Source: Enoplosus armatus
Taxonomy: Eukaryota; Chordata; Actinopteri; Centrarchiformes; Enoplosidae
DNA: 64,000 nt
Direction of reading: 5' to 3'
Assembly (NCBI RefSeq): GCF_043641665.1
Contig: NC_092197.1
Span: 20,038,857 to 20,102,856, forward strand
In this document: positions 53,701-59,919 of the stretch, in pieces
How the letters are laid out: every line of letters starts with the position of its first letter
Numbering within the stretch: position 1 is the first letter of the stretch
The notes under the pieces: generated by a model
What the model saw: the letters and a program-made list of their open reading frames with translations, nothing else
The model's database searches: none
Told to the model about the DNA's origin: nothing
Translations under genes and position numbers: made by a program

Positions 53701-55427
53701 TGCTGGTTTTCTTCGTTTTTCCTAAATAGTCAATACAAATGACAGTCGGTACGATTTTCTTTTAATCCTCAACAATTCTATTATAATCAGGATTTTACTA
53801 AACAAAACTTCAGATGATGACAACAGTATTTTTTTTTTTTTAAATAACTCAAAATACAGTGTTCCAAATGATCATGCACAACAGAGTTTCAAAGCATTCA
53901 ATAGGTTATAAAGAATTGAAAACGGAAATCTGTTGTATTTTCTGCATTAGGAGATTTTTTTTTTTCTCTCTCAAAGTAAATGCTATTTCAATCAAAAACA
54001 TCTTTACAGGTCAAGTTACATGTTAACACAGGAGCCCTTCTTGGATATCACCTTCGCAACTCTCCCATCCGTTGAACTTGTGAGTCCATGTAGAGTTTCT
54101 GCCTGGATTTCATGTGCGTATGTCAGAATTGCCTCCCAGAGAGCTGCTGTTTTGAGGTATACTGCCGCCCACCCTCGTAGATCTTCCTTTTAAAGGATGC
54201 TCCACAGGTTCTCACTAGGGTTGAGGTCAGGGGATGATGGTGGCCACACCATGATTTTCTCTCCCTTTATGCCCATAGCAGCCAAGGACTCAATGGTATC
54301 TTTTGCAGCATGGGATGGTGCATTGTCCTGCATGAAAGTGATTTGACTCCGGAAGGCACGGTTCTTCTTTTTTATACCATGGCAGGGAATGATCAGTTAG
54401 GAACTCCACATATTTTGCAGAGGTCATTTTGACACCTTCGGGCACACTGAAGGGGCCTACCAGCTCACTCCCCATTATTCCAGCCCAAAACATCACTCCA
54501 CCACCTCCTCCTTGCTGACGTCGCAGCCTTGTTGGGACATGGTGGCCATCCACCGGGCCATCCAGAACTCCATCCATCTGGACCATCCGGTGTGGCGCGG
54601 CATTCATCGGTGAATAAAACTGTTTGGAAATTGGTCTTCATGTATTTCTGAGCCCACTGGAAACGTTTCTCCTTGTGAGCATCGGTTAGGGGTGGCCCGA
54701 ATACAGCTTTATGCGCAGCTGCAAGCCTCTGAGGGATCCTGCATCGAGGGATTCTTGGGGACTCCAGAGGCACCAGCAGCTTCAAATACCCGTTTGCTGC
54801 TCAGCATTGGCTTTTTAACAGCTGCTTTCTCAATACGATGCATTTGCTTGACAGAAATCTTCCTCGACGCACCTTTATCTGAACGAACCCGTCTGCGCTC
54901 TGAATCACGCGCATATCTTTTCGCAGTACGATGACCTCTCTCAAGTTTTCGCGAAAGTTCCGGTGTTTTCATACCTTTTGCAAGGCACTGCAATATTTCA
55001 CGCTTTTCACCTGCAGAAGGATCTTTCTTTCTCCCCATATTGCATGAAACCTGTGACTGTGGCTTAATAACGTGAAACAACCTCCTTAAGTAGTTTCCCT
55101 TTAATTAGGCTCAGCTGCCAAATGAATTATCAAACCTGTCTGAAGTTGATGTCAGTGTTTTAAACAGACAGGAGAAACAACACGAAAGCGAAAACGTTTC
55201 ATTGAAAAACAAAAAAAAAACAAATGTTCATTTAACAAGTCATCACTTGCTACCGTTTTTTTGATTGACAGTAACTTCACAAGTACTAGAGATGCCTAGC
55301 TCATGTGATGCATATATAACAATTAACTACTGACGAACTATAAGAATTCTGTCCCCCCCCTTGCTCTTACCTCGGAGGTGACCGAGTTGATGCTGGTGCC
55401 ATCCGAGAGCCCGTTCCTGCGATACAT
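6316..55427 (-). CDS. ralgps1: ralgps1, Ral guanine-nucleotide exchange factor (gene-level entry, 10 of its coding exons; 3' part outside window)
   Basis: Joined exons on the minus strand: 55427-55371, 52619-52515, 51576-51526, 48501-48418, 45466-45377, 43035-42943, 41551-41425, 13296-13159, 11684-11591, 6383-6316. All junctions are AG/GT and the frame stays open for about 302 codons. The product opens [10 protein letters not shown] and carries RasGEF-type blocks such as [38 protein letters not shown] and [19 protein letters not shown], which match vertebrate RALGPS1 closely. From family knowledge it loads GTP onto RalA/RalB through a CDC25-like domain and reaches membranes through a C-terminal PH domain with a PxxP SH3-binding segment. 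The RasGEF domain spans roughly residues 48-288 here. The PxxP and PH exons are not seen before base 1. RALGPS2 is the paralogue; wording of the first exons and the nested angptl2 favour RALGPS1. Confidence 0.95.
7195..8012 (+). pseudogene. decayed Tc1-like transposase remnant
   Basis: Plus-strand pieces such as [54 protein letters not shown] and [14 protein letters not shown], followed by the GGCAACTACTTTTTCACATG tail of Tc1 elements. The segments that should carry both catalytic aspartates are deleted, and a stop follows NPVESS. It is a different Tc1 family from the copy at 45.9 kb. Confidence 0.85.
8790..9070 (-). repeat. GTTAGCAT-rich interspersed repeat F, copy 1
   Basis: Contains TTGGTTTATGGCCAAATACC, CAGCCTCAGCTGTACTTTGT and GCTAATGTTAGCATGCGAAT. 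The reverse complement aligns with 49340-49640. Confidence 0.75.
11591..11684 (-). CDS. ralgps1: ralgps1 coding exon 9
   Basis: 94 bases, residues 249-280. It reads [20 protein letters not shown] followed by [11 protein letters not shown]. The acceptor is TTTCCTTCAG and the donor CAA|GTAAGTTTC (phase 2). These are the final helices of the RasGEF domain. Confidence 0.95.
11924..12134 (+). repeat. interspersed repeat E, copy 1
   Basis: Matches 51888-52089 over about 200 bp: CAACAGAGCGCTGC, GAACGAGTCCTAAAACCCGG, CACTTCCGGTTCCCTCGTCT and GAGATTTCAACGTTTTGTTC. Further repeat-like sequence may extend to about 12580. Confidence 0.85.
13159..13296 (-). CDS. ralgps1: ralgps1 coding exon 8
   Basis: 138 bases, phase 1 in and out, residues 203-249. 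It reads [18 protein letters not shown] and later [14 protein letters not shown]. The acceptor is CTCCTCCAG and the donor ATG|GTAAACAAG. It forms the end of the RasGEF catalytic core, whose YLxDLxxID block is recognisable. Confidence 0.96.
14640..14740 (+). repeat. SINE fragment (tRNA-type B box)
   Basis: CATCCCTGGTTTGAATCGGA followed by CAGGGACCTGTGTTGCACGC resembles the B-box region and body of a tRNA-derived fish SINE. The A box and tail are not clear. Confidence 0.45.
16831..17048. mobile_element. MITE with 24-bp inverted ends and TTAA termini (family A)
   Basis: The left end TTAAAGGCGGAATGAGTAGG matches the reverse complement of the right end CCTACTCATTCTGCCTTTAA with one mismatch over about 24 bp. 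The final TTAA (17045-17048) is shared with the next element. It is about 218 bp with no coding. A TTAA target is typical of piggyBac-type transposons; that class assignment is inference. Confidence 0.85.
17045..17569. mobile_element. MITE, family B full copy (AAAGGTCCCATAT ends)
   Basis: Bounded by TTAAAGGTCCCATAT and ATATGGGACCTTTAA. It shares long blocks with the copies at 2898, 5017 and 19349, for example GCAGGTCTCGGTGCTGTATA and CAGGTCATCTGCTCC. It contains a poly-G run at about 17424. It is non-autonomous; no transposase is seen. Confidence 0.88.
19349..19693. mobile_element. MITE, family B copy with internal deletion and lost right end
   Basis: Begins TTAAAGGCCCCATATTGTAG and follows the family B consensus through TTGTGATGTCACAACTATAC. 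It lacks an internal block near 19640 and ends after TGTGAATCATGCA without the terminal repeat. Confidence 0.8.
22286..22298 (-). promoter_or_regulatory. perfect DR1 nuclear-receptor motif
   Basis: The minus strand reads AGGTCAAAGGTCA, two exact AGGTCA half-sites with a one-base spacer, the consensus for PPAR/RXR and HNF4. It lies in ralgps1 intron 7, 10.3 kb upstream of the angptl2 coding start. Function is not shown by sequence. Confidence 0.4.
23283..23420 (+). repeat. interspersed repeat D, copy 2
   Basis: Contains CCCCCTGGTGGCTGGCTGCA then AGTCATAAGCCCCACCCCC and GTTAGCGGATGGGACAAAC. It continues to GTACAGCCCATGG. Confidence 0.8.
24269..24339. repeat. (CA)n microsatellite
   Basis: About 71 bp of CA following a poly-C run. 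Confidence 0.98.
28783..28804. repeat. (GT)n microsatellite, left arm
   Basis: 22 bp of GT, followed 70 bp later by a long CA run. Confidence 0.97.
28875..28936. repeat. (CA)n microsatellite, right arm
   Basis: About 62 bp of CA, inverted relative to the GT run at 28783. Confidence 0.97.
30140..30418. mobile_element. palindromic MITE with about 68-bp inverted repeats (family C, short copy)
   Basis: The left arm TTAAAGCTGCAGTTGGCAAT and the right arm ending GCCTGCTGTAGCTTTAA are reverse complements over about 68 bp, including CAATATTATTGAATT and CATTTTGACCA. TTAA bounds both ends. Confidence 0.88.
32305..32525 (+). repeat. interspersed repeat G just upstream of angptl2 first coding exon
   Basis: Blocks AGCTAAAGAGCCAGATATTT, AAGTGGACACAAACACCACT and CTGCCCCCAAGTGGCCAAAA resemble a teleost repeat. 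Weaker relatives occur at 10645-10770 and 27785-27890 (AAAGAGCCGGA and GAGTTGGTGGA/GAGCTGGTGGA). It ends about 50 bp before the exon acceptor. Confidence 0.5.
32578..33505 (+). CDS. angptl2: angptl2 first coding exon (signal peptide, coiled coil, linker)
   Basis: The acceptor CATCTGTTGCAG ends at 32577. The first ATG is at 32611, 33 bases into the exon, so the exon starts with a short 5' UTR and a non-coding exon must lie upstream (not identified). The donor CTCTG|GTGAGTAG is at 33506, phase 1. Codons 1-298 include [22 protein letters not shown] and [20 protein letters not shown], characteristic ANGPTL2 blocks. The open frame extends upstream of the ATG only through the splice acceptor, so the earlier TTG is not a start. 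Confidence 0.95.
32611..39539 (+). CDS. angptl2: angptl2, angiopoietin-like protein 2 (gene-level entry, complete coding sequence)
   Basis: Joined exons 32611-33505, 35431-35624, 37402-37672 and 39343-39539 (stop TAA 39537-39539) give 518 residues; mammalian ANGPTL2 has 493. Residues 1-22 are a hydrophobic signal peptide ([16 protein letters not shown]). A basic RQKR site is at 45-48 and a coiled coil at about 75-190, with candidate N-glycosylation sites in NHT and NQS. A proline-rich linker follows, then a C-terminal fibrinogen-like domain (about 300-518) with the [11 protein letters not shown] calcium-loop motif. The family is secreted glycoproteins acting in angiogenesis, inflammation and matrix signalling through integrin and LILRB-type receptors. 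The C-terminal domain is nearly identical in wording to ANGPTL2 and less like ANGPTL1. Teleosts carry two co-orthologues (a and b), not distinguished here. The gene lies antisense within a ralgps1 intron. Confidence 0.96.
33830..34830 (+). pseudogene. L1/Tx1-like LINE ORF2 C-terminal remnant in angptl2 intron
   Basis: Broken plus-strand pieces: [19 protein letters not shown] and LRHYWWG near 33.85-33.93 kb, and [15 protein letters not shown] then [13 protein letters not shown] at 34.58-34.7 kb. These resemble the C-terminal part of L1-clade ORF2 proteins (LPxxxGGxxxPN and AAxKxITxxW blocks). Many stops lie between. It is inserted in sense in angptl2 intron 2. Confidence 0.6.
35431..35624 (+). 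CDS. angptl2: angptl2 second coding exon (start of fibrinogen-like domain)
   Basis: 194 bases, residues 299-363, entering in phase 1 after CCCGCAG and leaving at TACAAG|GTAATAATG in phase 0. It encodes [16 protein letters not shown], then [17 protein letters not shown] and [10 protein letters not shown], the N-terminal subdomain of the fibrinogen fold with its cysteines. Confidence 0.96.
37402..37672 (+). CDS. angptl2: angptl2 third coding exon (fibrinogen-like domain core)
   Basis: 271 bases, residues 364-454. The acceptor is CTTTTACAG and the donor ACAG|GTGAGTGG, phase 1. It begins [20 protein letters not shown] and ends [14 protein letters not shown], the aspartate-rich segment that binds calcium in fibrinogen-related domains. 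Confidence 0.96.
39343..39539 (+). CDS. angptl2: angptl2 last coding exon (end of fibrinogen-like domain, stop)
   Basis: The acceptor TGTCTCCAG precedes GTAACTGT, and the frame reads [20 protein letters not shown], then [18 protein letters not shown] and a C-terminus [10 protein letters not shown] before TAA. The terminal asparagine-isoleucine-asparagine differs from the mammalian ending but the polymer-pocket region is conserved. Confidence 0.96.
39540..40640 (+). other. angptl2: angptl2 3' untranslated region (inferred extent)
   Basis: AT-rich, non-coding sequence after the stop, with AATAAA motifs at about 39817, 39885 and 40613. The extent to about 40640 is inferred from the last strong signal and the T/GT-rich sequence after it. 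Alternative shorter 3' ends at the first two signals are possible. Confidence 0.6.
40613..40618 (+). terminator. angptl2: candidate distal polyadenylation signal of angptl2
   Basis: AATAAA within GCAATAAACT, followed about 15-30 bases later by TGCTTGTGTTTCT, a GT-rich downstream element. It lies 0.8 kb before the next ralgps1 exon on the other strand. Confidence 0.6.
41425..41551 (-). CDS. ralgps1: ralgps1 coding exon 7
   Basis: 42 codons plus one base, residues 161-203, from [16 protein letters not shown] through [12 protein letters not shown]. The acceptor is CTTTGCAG and the donor CTCG|GTAAGTCC, phase 1. It includes the conserved PxIPYLG block of RasGEF domains. The next intron (13297-41424) is 28 kb and contains the whole angptl2 gene on the other strand. 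Confidence 0.96.
42943..43035 (-). CDS. ralgps1: ralgps1 coding exon 6
   Basis: 31 codons, residues 130-160, containing [19 protein letters not shown] and ending SKTWA. The acceptor is GTTTCCAG and the donor GCG|GTAAGAC, phase 0. The NNxHSLxxVxSAL stretch is a hallmark block of the CDC25/RasGEF catalytic core. Confidence 0.96.
43306..43876. mobile_element. mosaic MITE (family B right half, different left half)
   Basis: The left end TTAAGGAGGACCTCTTATGC and right end AATAGGTCCCCTTTAA fit a teleost MITE family with AGGGGACCTATTATGC ends. The segment 43690-43850 is instead a close match to family B (CTTGTTTCAGACAGAGG, CATGAAGGGCCAGGAG, AATCATGCAGAGCTGCTCTA). Confidence 0.7.
44658..44702. repeat. 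(TA)n microsatellite
   Basis: 45 bp of alternating TA followed by CACACAC. Confidence 0.97.
45377..45466 (-). CDS. ralgps1: ralgps1 coding exon 5
   Basis: 30 codons, residues 100-129, from [13 protein letters not shown] to HFVKIAK. The acceptor is TTGTTTCAG and the donor AAG|GTGAGTGAC, phase 0. It encodes the conserved RasGEF helix with the [10 protein letters not shown] block. A long (TATACA)-type microsatellite and the intact Tc1 element lie upstream of it, within the intron before this exon. Confidence 0.95.
45581..45903. repeat. AT-rich microsatellite (TATACA/CATATA type), left of Tc1
   Basis: About 320 bp of interspersed TATA, CACA and CATA units ending directly at the left TA of the Tc1 element. 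Long open frames through it in several phases are low-complexity artefacts. Confidence 0.97.
45904..47459 (+). mobile_element. full-length Tc1-like transposon with shortened left inverted repeat
   Basis: The element starts CAGTGCA and ends TGCACTG, flanked by TA on both sides (45902-45903 and 47460-47461), the Tc1/mariner target duplication. The right inverted repeat is about 218 bp (47242-47459). The left is about 136 bp (45904-46039), because some 82 bp just inside CAGTGCA are missing. The inner arms match almost base for base. The transposase frame between them is open. The element sits in ralgps1 intron 4 in sense with angptl2 and antisense to ralgps1, inside an AT microsatellite. Confidence 0.95.
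46201..47241 (+). CDS. Tc1-like DD34E transposase, open frame
   Basis: 346 codons, no stop or frameshift. Residues 8-120 form the paired-like bipartite helix-turn-helix DNA-binding region ([21 protein letters not shown]) with a GRPSKLS hook-like linker. The catalytic triad is D159 in WSDETK, D250 in QQDNDPKHT and E285 in [11 protein letters not shown], with 34 residues between the last two. The length fits the family (about 340). Met-8 (46222) is the usual start in related elements and Met-1 adds seven residues. It cuts and pastes its own element; activity is not shown, and the shortened left repeat may prevent mobilisation of this copy. Confidence 0.93.
   Translation: MSEHKPSMKSKELSVDLRDRIVSRHKSGEGYRKIAAALKVPMSTVASIIRKWKKFGTTRTLPRAGRPSKLSNRGRRALVREVTKNPMVTRSELQSSSVERGEPSRRTTISAAIHQSGLYGRVARRKPLLSKRHIAARLEFAKRHLKDSQTMRNKILWSDETKIELFGVNAKRHVWRKPGTAHHQANTIPTVKHGGGSIMLWGCFSAAGTGRLVRIEGKMNAAKYRDILDENLLQSALDLRLGRRFIFQQDNDPKHTAKISKEWLQDNSVNVLEWPSQSPDLNPIEHLWRDLKMAVHPRFPSNLMELERCCKEEWVKLPKDRCAKLAASYSKRLEAVIAAKGASTKY
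47460..47776. repeat. AT-rich microsatellite (TATACA/CATATA type), right of Tc1
   Basis: About 315 bp of the same unit mix, beginning at the right TA of the Tc1 element and ending in a pure (TA) run. It is presumably the other half of the array into which the element inserted. Confidence 0.97.
48418..48501 (-). CDS. ralgps1: ralgps1 coding exon 4
   Basis: 28 codons, residues 72-99, beginning [15 protein letters not shown] and ending FTRRFNQ. The acceptor is ATTTGGCAG and the donor CAG|GTACGTC, phase 0. Residues 78-80 read WNG where mammals have WSK, a mild change in a loop of the RasGEF domain. Confidence 0.95.
48799..49212. mobile_element. palindromic MITE, family C longer copy
   Basis: Shares both arms with the 30140 element (GCTGCAGTAGGCAATGTTAT on the left, TAATTCAATAATATTGCCTA on the right). 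It has about 130 extra internal bases, so the 30.1-kb copy looks like an internal-deletion derivative. Confidence 0.8.
49340..49640 (+). repeat. GTTAGCAT-rich interspersed repeat F, copy 2
   Basis: Contains GTGTTAGCATGCTAGCATGC, AAGTGCAGCTGAGGCTGATG and TTTTGCAGGTATTTGGTCC, inverted relative to copy 1. Confidence 0.75.
50095..50360 (-). pseudogene. Tc1-like transposase C-terminal remnant
   Basis: The minus strand reads [18 protein letters not shown] followed by a degenerate PPSRVPYTW block. It resembles the RFPPPSTKHQMxEFLxEEW tail of fish Tc1-like transposases. Frame breaks are present and neither inverted repeat is seen. Confidence 0.65.
50562..50980. mobile_element. Harbinger-like MITE with TTA target
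   Basis: Left end CTCTTAGGGCGTTTTCACAT and right end ATGTGAAAGCCCCCTTAG. The inverted ends GGGCGTTTTCACAT are flanked by TTA on each side, as for PIF/Harbinger elements. The inside is GTAC/GTACGG-rich without coding. A second partial left end (CTCTTAGGGCGTTTTCAG) sits 43 bp upstream. Confidence 0.7.
51526..51576 (-). CDS. ralgps1: ralgps1 coding exon 3
   Basis: 17 codons, residues 55-71, reading [17 protein letters not shown]. The acceptor is TTATTTCAG with a pyrimidine-rich tract and the donor GAG|GTAAGAG, phase 0. This is the helix of the RasGEF domain following the VTPEEFA block. Confidence 0.95.
51888..52089 (+). repeat. interspersed repeat E, copy 2
   Basis: Same orientation and the same blocks as copy 1 at 11924, slightly shorter. 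It lies between ralgps1 exons 3 and 2. Confidence 0.85.
52180..52450 (+). pseudogene. LINE (L2/CR1-like) ORF2 C-terminal remnant
   Basis: The plus strand gives [20 protein letters not shown], then STQQDLKAL, and later [12 protein letters not shown] with frame breaks. This is the typical C-terminal end of fish L2-type reverse-transcriptase ORFs. No 5' part is nearby, consistent with 5' truncation. Confidence 0.7.
52515..52619 (-). CDS. ralgps1: ralgps1 coding exon 2
   Basis: 35 codons, residues 20-54, starting [12 protein letters not shown] and ending KVTPEEFA. The acceptor is TGTGTCTCAG and the donor GCT|GTGAGTACG, both phase 0. It contains the serine-rich N-terminal segment and the beginning of the RasGEF fold. 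A (CA) tract lies just upstream of the acceptor at 52626-52638. Confidence 0.95.
52840..52945 (-). repeat. interspersed repeat D, copy 3 (inverted)
   Basis: The reverse complement gives CTGGCTGCAGTGTAGGTCAT then AAGCCCCGCCCCCCTCC and ATGTTAGCGGATGGGCC. It is in the intron just upstream of ralgps1 exon 2. Confidence 0.8.
53672..55225 (-). pseudogene. decayed Tc1/mariner element with DD37E-type transposase remnant
   Basis: The left end ACACTGTGTTCCAAATTATTATGCA is a typical terminal repeat of this family; the matching right end is not found. Minus-strand coding starts [20 protein letters not shown] near 55038 (helix-turn-helix region). It continues through a frameshift to VLFTDECRA and another to [16 protein letters not shown], then to [15 protein letters not shown] and [15 protein letters not shown]. 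At least three frame breaks and a stop make it non-functional. Thirty-seven residues separate the D of MQDN and the E of NPSE. Confidence 0.88.
55371..55427 (-). CDS. ralgps1: ralgps1 coding exon 1 (start codon)
   Basis: Encodes residues 1-19, [19 protein letters not shown]. The ATG is at 55427-55425, with A at position -3 (GAGC before ATG). The donor is GAG|GTAAGAG at 55370, phase 0. The same 19-codon first exon is known in mammalian RALGPS1. A possible acceptor (CGCCAG) 13 bases upstream of the ATG suggests this exon begins near 55440 and is joined to a non-coding exon farther upstream. Confidence 0.93.
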
Positions 55428-56420
55428 GCTCACAGAGGGACTGGCGGGACGCGCAGGTCAGGGCGACGGAGGCCTTCAGCTGGGGGGCACACATAACCTC
55501 TCATCCATGCCTGCAGACACAGAGGACACACACGTCTTTGCACCTCTTGATGTCGAATTGACTTTTCAGAGGAGACTGGAACTTGCAATTGCTGAATTAA
55601 AAAAAGGGGTTGCATTGTAGTCATACGAGGGTACACACGTGCAGAATGGAGAATTTGACCATTACGTCATGTGCAACGGGGGGCGACGTGGGAAGGCTTC
55701 TTACCCTAAAACGATCATTCATCAATAATCCATTTACATCCCTCAACCGAGCCAGAGCGCAGTGGGAAAGGCGACTTCCCTGCACACTCGAGCGTGACCA
55801 TTAGATGGCGGTATACGCCAACATTAATCTTCCAGCCACGGCAGGAGACCGACACTGTGTCCAGTTCCACACTACACACTCAGGGTCTATGGTGTGCTCA
55901 CACTGGAAACGCATGCTCAAAACCATCACCATGCGTACTTAAACAATGAAAATAAATCCTTGGAAAAACATTTTGATTGAAAGTCGCAAGTATTGTATCA
56001 TTTCCAGTTTGCACAAAACAGTTGGATTTTTTTAAACCGACTGCTAAAAGAGCACACCATGATTAGTGTGTAGTACATACTGTATACAAGTCATGTGTAG
56101 TACGGATTTGGGATAAGCCACAACAACAACAACAACTGTGTCCCAGTTCCATAAACAACTAAGCACACTAATCATAAGCAGGCTGGGAGTATGTAACAAT
56201 TCTGGGGACTCCCTGAGAGGAACTGCCCATTGGGGAGCTCCGCCAAGAACGGCATACCTTCAAGGGCTTTTTTTTTGGGGGGGGGGGGGGGGGGTTCTGT
56301 TTGCATTTGCACCACCAATAGGAGTGCTGAAGTGACACAAGCAAAGTCGCACACAAACTCCACTAGACTCCACATTTTTTTGGGACTTCTTTTTTAAGGC
56401 TACCATACACTGTATTAAAA

Positions 56421-57055
56421 GAGAAGTGGACGTAGTCACCGTGACGTCACCCGTTGGTTTGTGGACTACCGTTTTTGCCTTAAGAGTTCCCAGAAGTGAA
56501 CCACATTTGGAACGAGAGGGTGGAGCTGGGGATGTGAGAACACGAAGACACTATGCACGGTGCCCACCTATACCGGCAGCCTGGCCGCACCGGGCTGCTG
56601 GCTACGCCGCGCTAAGTAGCTGCTAACAAAGTTAGCTTGTAAACGTACTTACTGGGGAAAAAAAATGGAACAGCAGGCTCCTCGAGTGTCTTTTGGTACA
56701 ACCGAACGCCTCTATCCTGATTGACAGTTCGCCGTGGTAGTGACCTGTCAATCACAAAGTAACACCGCCCTAAAACATACCCTGCTATATCGTCTAAATG
56801 GGACCGTAATTTACAAAATGAACATCATGCTGTGTTGAATACGACTTGAAACTAGCGATTGAGACCATGAACTCGTTAGGAAAATGTTCACTGAGGTACT
56901 AAATCAAGTGAGAAGTAGGGTCATTTTCCCATAGACTTCTATACAATCGGACTTCTTTTTGCAACCAGTGGAGTCACCCCCTGCTGGCCGTTAGACAGAA
57001 TGCGGATTTCAGGCACTTCCGCATGAGCCTCACTTTTCAGACCCGGAGGCTGTTA
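56421..57055. repeat. long degenerate teleost interspersed repeat
   Basis: Recognised from GTGACGTCACCCGTTGGTTT, GGGTGGAGCTGGGGATG, GACTTGAAACTAGCGATTGA, GACTTCTATACAATCGGACT and TCACCCCCTGCTGGCCGTTA in this order. The order matches a repeat common in percomorph genomes from memory. Only one copy is in the window. Confidence 0.55.
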
Positions 57056-59881
57056 ACACAGGTTTTTGAAAGATGGCGGTACACTTACATCTGGACCAAT
57101 CACCGTACACTTACTACTACACCACTCGAGGTTCCTCTTGTGCTGGGAGAGAACCTGCTCTGAGGTAGGAGCTGATCTCAAGACGGCGTTCTAAGAACTA
57201 CGATCGCTCCCAGTTCTTGCTGCGTGAACAAAGCGGGGTCCTCCAACTGGTCTTAGGACTATGAGAAAGGTCCTTCGGTCCTAAGGATACTAAAAGAAAA
57301 CACCCACCTCAGCCACAGCCTCTTCAGCCTTGTACAAAATACAACTGAGATATAATTGTACTTTGTTTTATGCAAAAGCCTTTGCATAAAAAGCACCCTC
57401 ACATCCCTAATATACTCTTCTCTACGCCGTCCATAATTAAGCCCTCTCACTGAACAAACACCTTTTTAGGGGAGTCCCTGAGAGGTTTGCAAAAAGGGGT
57501 CAGGGCTGTATTATCTCTGTAGCAGCATGGTAATCAAATTTTTAGGAGCCATCCTGTGCGATGGGGGATGGGGGGTTAATAGTGATACCTAATAGTAATG
57601 GTTACTCACTACCCTCCCTCTAATGTCTCTTTTCAACTGCTTACAAGTGGAAGTCCAAGCAAAAAGATAAATAAATCCATGGAAGAATTAGGAAAGATAA
57701 ACACAGATATCTAATCATTTTTGGCATGTTAAAGGGGCAGGGGGGGGGGGGGACTGACCCATATCTCGGCCTCTGCTGCTTTGATTTTGACCATTCTTCT
57801 CTTTTTCTTTTTATCCGTCTCCTGCAAGTCCCTAAATCTATGGAAGTGCAATATTATGTAAACCACTGAAAGACCCTACTCACACTCGAGTCTAAGGCTT
57901 CCGTAAGTAGGACGGATCGGTGACGTATATAAAAGTAAACAGAGCTCCAAGTCCGGCCGGACTTCCTGGACGTTCCTGACGAGCAAAGAATGAATCAAGC
58001 TCCCTTCGTGAAGGTGTAGACATATAGCGCCGAGCTTCGGGACCATCTTCCCTCCCTCGCAACCTTTCGTAACCGTGGTTCCGTGTAGACTCATGATTAA
58101 ATAGTGGAGACGTAGCCTACGTTCTTCACTGTAATTCGACTGTAATGTGAGAAAACGGTTCGTCCTTGATTCATGTAAAGACAAGGATGACGTTGTTGAA
58201 GAGAGTCAGAGCATAAACAAAAGTGGATGACATGTTCCATTTGTTCTTAAAATAACATTGTGTTATGAGGGGAAAGTGGGTAGGGGGAGTATGGATGTAA
58301 ACGATGTGGGATTTGAAATACTTAAAAGTCAGTTTCAAATCAGTCATCAAACATCAGTACCTTTAGCTCATCGTGCAACCCGCTGTTGCCCAAAACGGCT
58401 TTTCAATTTGAAAAACAATTCCAATACAAACAGCGCTTCTGTGTTTCAGCAACAAAAGGTTCACTCTTAGTTTTGAGGTAACCAATTAGCTTTCATTTCT
58501 GACTCTGGTTAGCTTTAGCGCTTAGCACCTCTGAGGCAGGCCAGGGCACTCGACTGTTGACAAGGTTGGCAGTTGTCCCCTCACGTGGCGCTGACAGGAG
58601 ATGAGTCATGCATTTATTGCCGCAATCTCGTCACGTTGAGCTAAGATCACCGTTCAGGAGGGGCTGGGTCGAAAAAAAAAAAAAAAAAACGAAACTCGTG
58701 CCAGTGTCTTCAGGTCTTCAGATCGGCTCTTACGCCGCTCCTTTTGGAGCCTTGTTGTGCTCTTTTATGGGCTCAATATTCGGGGGAATTTAAAGAAAGT
58801 ACATCAGTGCAACCGTGTTGGAACGGGGGCACAACAATTCAGTTTGGTATGCAACTTTCGTCACTTCGGTACACCCTGTGAACCCAATAACCACTGTCAC
58901 ATTAGCCTAACACACTCTAATTAGGTCCATGTCTTTACGCACTGTTGTCGTCTGTTAGCTAAACCCAGTGACGGCCGGCCAGTAGGAGGGCCCGAATGCG
59001 GCGCCCCCCGCCCCCCATCCACAATGCTTTATTCAGAGTCAGTACGCTTACTAAACTCTTATCAAATATTTAAAGCAAATAAATTAACCGCATTTTGATA
59101 TTAGTTCAAATGAAGTTATACAGTGTCTATTTTTGTGTTCTCTTTCGTAATGGGCACCACCCAAGCCATGCAGTACACACTAATCCAACACTAGCTTTCT
59201 ACTGATCCCGGCGCCCCCTAAAACCAATGAAACACTGGGATTCGCGGGTGATTCGGCTGAGTAGCCAATCAAGACCTCACAAGAGAGGCTAGTCCCTGTA
59301 ATTGTAGCGGAGACTTTAAGCCACACTGTTCTACCCTTTGAAGAAATAAAATTAATTGAACGAAGATCTAATATGTGTTATCAATACGAGGGAGACACAT
59401 TGCAGTTCACCTTCAGGGCTTTCTGCCAGAATCCCTTAGGACAGGTGTCCATGTTTGGGGTGCTTTGTGTCATTAATGGACGTAATTCTACTCTCAACCT
59501 GCCGATCATCGCAACGCAGGATTCCCGGAGGAAGAAAGTCCTTCCTCATGTCGTTAGAACTGGACTTCCTGGACTCATGGGTACCTGAAGCAACCCCACC
59601 CCCCCTGCCATCAAAGCCCCTTTCGGTTTTTGGCTTTTTTTTTTTAAAACTGCTCTTTTCAGTCTGAGCGCCCACTAAAAAAGGAGGTGTGTGTTTGTTT
59701 TGTTGATCATTATAGGATTCAACACGGACCTCCACTGCCAAAAAAAAGTGGCAGTGGAGGAAACGTCCGCAAAATGGCAAAAAAACAACATTAAAACCGT
59801 AGCTGCATTTACACAGAGCTCTTGAAAAGAGTTTTGCCGTGACACACCGCTTTCCAATTACACTCTACTTTTAGCACAACG

Positions 59882-59884
<3 letters not shown>

Positions 59885-59915
<31 letters not shown>
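59885..59915. repeat. (CT)n microsatellite
   Basis: 31 bp of CT in the ralgps1 upstream region. Confidence 0.97.

Positions 59916-59919
<4 letters not shown>

Larger units (their letters stand above)
52620..55370 (-). other. ralgps1: ralgps1 intron 1
   Basis: Non-coding. It includes a minus-oriented copy of the GCAGTATAGGTCATAAGCCCC repeat (52.86-52.93 kb) and a decayed DD37E Tc1/mariner element (53.67-55.22 kb) that fills most of the intron. Confidence 0.85.

Noticed and set aside
58968..59232. Possible CAGTG...CACTG-ended element
   Set aside because: The ends match over only a few bases, and no target duplication is visible.
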